Source: Candidatus Nealsonbacteria bacterium CG01_land_8_20_14_3_00_12 | Lineage (GTDB): Bacteria > Patescibacteriota > Minisyncoccia > Minisyncoccales > PETJ01 | Direction: 5' to 3' | Length of the DNA: 6,339 bases | NCBI GenBank assembly: GCA_002781125.1 | Contig: PETJ01000004.1 | Span: forward strand, 1 to 6,339 | Shown: positions 4,112 through 6,339 of the stretch, in pieces | Layout of the letters: every line of letters starts with the position of its first letter | Numbering within the stretch: the stretch's first letter is position 1 | Notes under the pieces: generated by a model | Told to the model about the DNA's origin: nothing | What the model saw: the letters and a program-made list of their open reading frames with translations, nothing else | Database searches by the model: none | Made by a program: the position numbers and the translations under genes

Positions 4112-6339
4112 ATGCTTAATTTTGATTTAAAAACGGCTAAGATTTTTCAGGCGGTAAAATGGGCGGGGCATCCAATTTTTAGATTTGCTTCAACCTTAAA
4201 GAAATTATTTTTAATTTTGTTTATTCTTACTTTTTTGGCATTTCTTTACGGTTTTTTACTTGAAAATTTCTCTCAGAAGTTAAATTCTCAGTTACTTGGC
4301 CTTTCAATAATATTTTTAATTTTATCCCTAGCTAAGTCTCTTAAAGAGGCTTTTTTAAATTCGAAATTAAAAAAGCCAGAGTTGAAAGCCAAAATTGAGG
4401 AGGCAGTTTCAAATCCCGAGGAATATAATTTGGCCGAGTTTCTAAGTTTTGAGGTGGCCAAAGCTGTTTTTAGGGCAAGAGGTAACTCCACTCAGCTTTT
4501 CTACAACCTTTTGGCTGAAAATCCTAATTTAAATTTTATTTTTTCCAGAGCCCTTTTGAGTTTGAAAGAAATTAAAAAGGTTCTAAAAGAATATTTGGCA
4601 AAGATTCCGCTTAAAACGGAAGTCGAACCTCAACTTGAGTTTCAAGCAGCTATTTTAGAATCCTTAAAGATAGCCCAGAGAAAGGGTCACCAGAGAGTTG
4701 AGATGGGGGATATCCTTTCAGCTTTGGCTAAACACGATTTAATTTTTAAGAAAATCTTAATTGATGTCAATCTTAAAGTAGAAGATATTGAGAATTTAAC
4801 TTGGTGGTTAGAAGGGTTGAAAGAGAGGATAGAGGAAAGAAAAAAATTTTGGGAATGGAAGAATTTAATAAAAAGGAGAACTCTAGCTAAAGAATGGGCA
4901 GCAGGCTACACCCTCAATTTGGATAGATTTTCAATTGATTGGTCAGAAATAGTAAAAAAGCAGCACTTTCCAGAAACAATTGGCCATCAAAAAGAGATTG
5001 CCGAAATGGAAAGAATTCTTTCCAGACGAGAAAGCAAAAATAATGTTCTAATAGTTGGGGAACCAGGAAGTGGCAGAAAAAGCATGATTCAGGCCCTGGC
5101 GGTAAAATCGGTTTTGGGTGAAAGTTTACCAGAAATAAATTTCAAAAAAGTTAAGCAACTGGATTTACCATCTTTGTTAGCTCAAACCGAAACTATTGAA
5201 GAAGCAGAAAGCATTTTGGACACAATATTTAGGGAAGTGGTGACGGCTGGGAATGTCATTTTAGTTATAGATGAATTTCACAATTATGTTTTGCCTGCTC
5301 CTCGACCAGGAACAATTGACATTTCCGGAATTATATCGTCCTATTTAGCCCTCATTTCTTTTCAAATTGTTGCCATTACTACTTTTGAAGGACTTCACAA
5401 AAATATTGAACAAAATCCCTCAATCCTTCCTCTTTTTGGAAAAGTTGAGGTCTCAGAAATTTCAGAAAGAGAGACATTGATGCTTTTGGAAGATTTGGCT
5501 TTGCTTTTAGAATACAAATATAAAAAATTTATTTCTTATCCTGCTCTTCGAGATATTATTGTTTACTGTTCAAAGTATTTGCCGGCAACTCCTTTTCCAG
5601 AAAAAGCAATCAATTTGTTAGATGAAGTGATGGTTTATTTAACTCAAACGCCGAGCCCCACAACGGTGGGGCGAGGCGGGAGAAGAGATTTATCTCTTCG
5701 AACAAAGGATAAAATATTATTACCAAAACATGTGGCTAAAATTGTTACTGAAAAAACCCGGATTCCGGTTGGCGAAATTGAAATCAAAGAAAGGGAGATT
5801 TTATTAAATTTAGAAAATTTAATCCATCAAAGAATTATTAATCAAGAAGAGGCGGTAAAAGAAGTTTCAGCCGCCATGAGAAGGGCCAGGGCGGAAGTAA
5901 CAATTAGAAAGGGACCAATGGGTTGCTTTTTGTTTTTGGGACCAACCGGGGTAGGGAAAACCGAAACTTCAAAAGCTTTGGCTGAAATTTATTTTGGTTC
6001 CGAAGAGAGGATGATTCGACTTGATATGTCGGAATTTCAAGCGGTTTCAGATATTCCAAGGCTAATTGGCTCTCTTGGCGAAGAAGGATTATTGACCACC
6101 AAAGTCAGAGAGAATCCTTTTTCTTTAATACTCTTAGATGAAATTGAAAAATCCCATCCAAATATTTTAAATTTATTTTTGCAGGTTTTCGATGAAGGTC
6201 ATTTAACTGATGGCTTGGGTAGAAAAGTTGATTTTAAAAATTCAATAATCATTGCCACCTCTAATGCCGGTTATCAAATAATTTTAGCAGCGATTAAGGA
6301 AAAAGCTGAGTGGCTGGGAGTTAAAGAAAAACTTTTGGA
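4112..6339 (+). CDS. Membrane-anchored ClpC/Hsp100-like AAA+ ATPase with degenerate pore loops (3' end outside window)
   Basis: An open frame of 742 codons runs off the window. Order: two hydrophobic helices (about 31-50 and 60-76), a double Clp_N-like repeat (about 105-162 and 173-235), D1 (about 290-506), linker (507-536) and D2 (from about 565). D1 has Walker B VILVIDEFH (D387, E388), but Walker A is GEPGSGRKS (316-324), so Arg322 sits where Lys is expected. The arginine-finger pair of ERRF is P440-L441, and the KYRG pore loop is replaced by about ETIE (360-363). The ClpC M domain is missing. D2 has intact GPTGVGKTE (610-618), LILLDEIEKSH (672-682) and sensor TSNAG (716-720), but RLIGSLGEEG (650-659) lacks the GYVG loop and is about six residues shorter than usual. 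Family is secure; a threading unfoldase role is doubtful. The C-terminal D2 arginine finger and any ClpP-binding loop cannot be judged here. Confidence 0.9.
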   Translation, partial: MLNFDLKTAKIFQAVKWAGHPIFRFASTLKKLFLILFILTFLAFLYGFLLENFSQKLNSQLLGLSIIFLILSLAKSLKEAFLNSKLKKPELKAKIEEAVSNPEEYNLAEFLSFEVAKAVFRARGNSTQLFYNLLAENPNLNFIFSRALLSLKEIKKVLKEYLAKIPLKTEVEPQLEFQAAILESLKIAQRKGHQRVEMGDILSALAKHDLIFKKILIDVNLKVEDIENLTWWLEGLKERIEERKKFWEWKNLIKRRTLAKEWAAGYTLNLDRFSIDWSEIVKKQHFPETIGHQKEIAEMERILSRRESKNNVLIVGEPGSGRKSMIQALAVKSVLGESLPEINFKKVKQLDLPSLLAQTETIEEAESILDTIFREVVTAGNVILVIDEFHNYVLPAPRPGTIDISGIISSYLALISFQIVAITTFEGLHKNIEQNPSILPLFGKVEVSEISERETLMLLEDLALLLEYKYKKFISYPALRDIIVYCSKYLPATPFPEKAINLLDEVMVYLTQTPSPTTVGRGGRRDLSLRTKDKILLPKHVAKIVTEKTRIPVGEIEIKEREILLNLENLIHQRIINQEEAVKEVSAAMRRARAEVTIRKGPMGCFLFLGPTGVGKTETSKALAEIYFGSEERMIRLDMSEFQAVSDIPRLIGSLGEEGLLTTKVRENPFSLILLDEIEKSHPNILNLFLQVFDEGHLTDGLGRKVDFKNSIIIATSNAGYQIILAAIKEKAEWLGVKEKLL
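5649..5678 (+). repeat. GC-rich two-part hairpin in the AAA+ gene
   Basis: The inner stem GCCCCAC/GTGGGGC (5655-5661/5666-5672, loop AACG) and outer stem CGCC/GGCG (5649-5652/5675-5678) are separated by GA on each side (5653-5654 and 5673-5674), a symmetric tandem G-A mismatch that can stack within an RNA helix. It is far more GC-rich than the gene around it, stays in frame, and encodes about residues 513-523 in the linker between D1 and D2. Confidence 0.75.
5682..5699 (+). repeat. AT-rich hairpin GAAGAGAT-TT-ATCTCTTC
   Basis: A perfect 8-bp stem with a TT loop starts 3 bases after the GC-rich hairpin. It encodes about residues 524-530 (RRDLSLR) of the D1-D2 linker. Its first 12 bases also occur at 2969-2980, where they again follow a GC-rich hairpin, which suggests both belong to a composite repeat. 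Confidence 0.65.

Noticed and set aside
5649..5699. Frameshift or pseudogene in the AAA+ gene at the hairpins
   Set aside because: The frame stays open through the repeat and into a clear D2 domain, so it is an in-frame insertion.

Overview
The window is AT-rich, tightly packed DNA with every convincing gene on the + strand, gaps of 2-44 bases, almost no Shine-Dalgarno signals, and UGA used as a real stop (3305-3307 and 3708-3710, so genetic code 11). The short proteins of unknown function, small membrane proteins and GC-rich palindromic repeats lying inside reading frames suggest a Patescibacteria/CPR genome, most likely Parcubacteria-like. This placement is inferred from gene style; no marker gene is present.

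Layout: 1-61 may hold the last codons of an upstream gene. 48-737 encodes a DUF429 (RNase H-fold) protein interrupted by a palindromic repeat. 741-1427 encodes a small xylose-isomerase-like TIM barrel. 1464-2240 encodes a membrane-anchored SIMPL/DUF541 protein. 2243-2866 encodes an HD-domain phosphohydrolase with a GTG start. 2863-2963 is a structured junction with a 39-base compound palindrome, a G-quadruplex motif on the - strand and a GC hairpin. It leads into a small basic protein of unknown function ending at 3307. A near-consensus sigma70-type promoter at 3304-3332 then opens a second cluster: a 119-aa two-TM protein (3351-3710), a 126-aa membrane protein (3729-4109) and, 2 bases later, a large Clp/Hsp100-like AAA+ protein (4112 to beyond the window end). 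There is no RNA gene, CRISPR array, insertion sequence or gene-free stretch over 300 bases.

The most notable content is the second cluster. The Clp-like protein has two predicted transmembrane helices before its Clp N-domain, no coiled-coil M domain, a first ATPase ring lacking the Walker A lysine, the arginine-finger pair and the pore-loop tyrosine, and a second ring with intact Walker motifs but a deleted GYVG pore loop. It therefore looks like a membrane-tethered Hsp100 relative that cannot thread substrates in the usual way. The small membrane protein encoded immediately upstream is a candidate partner. A second theme is invasion of genes by short palindromic repeats: an in-frame pair in the DUF429 gene whose stems covary, a GC hairpin and G4 motif at the start of the basic-protein gene, and two hairpins in the AAA+ gene exactly where the M domain would be.
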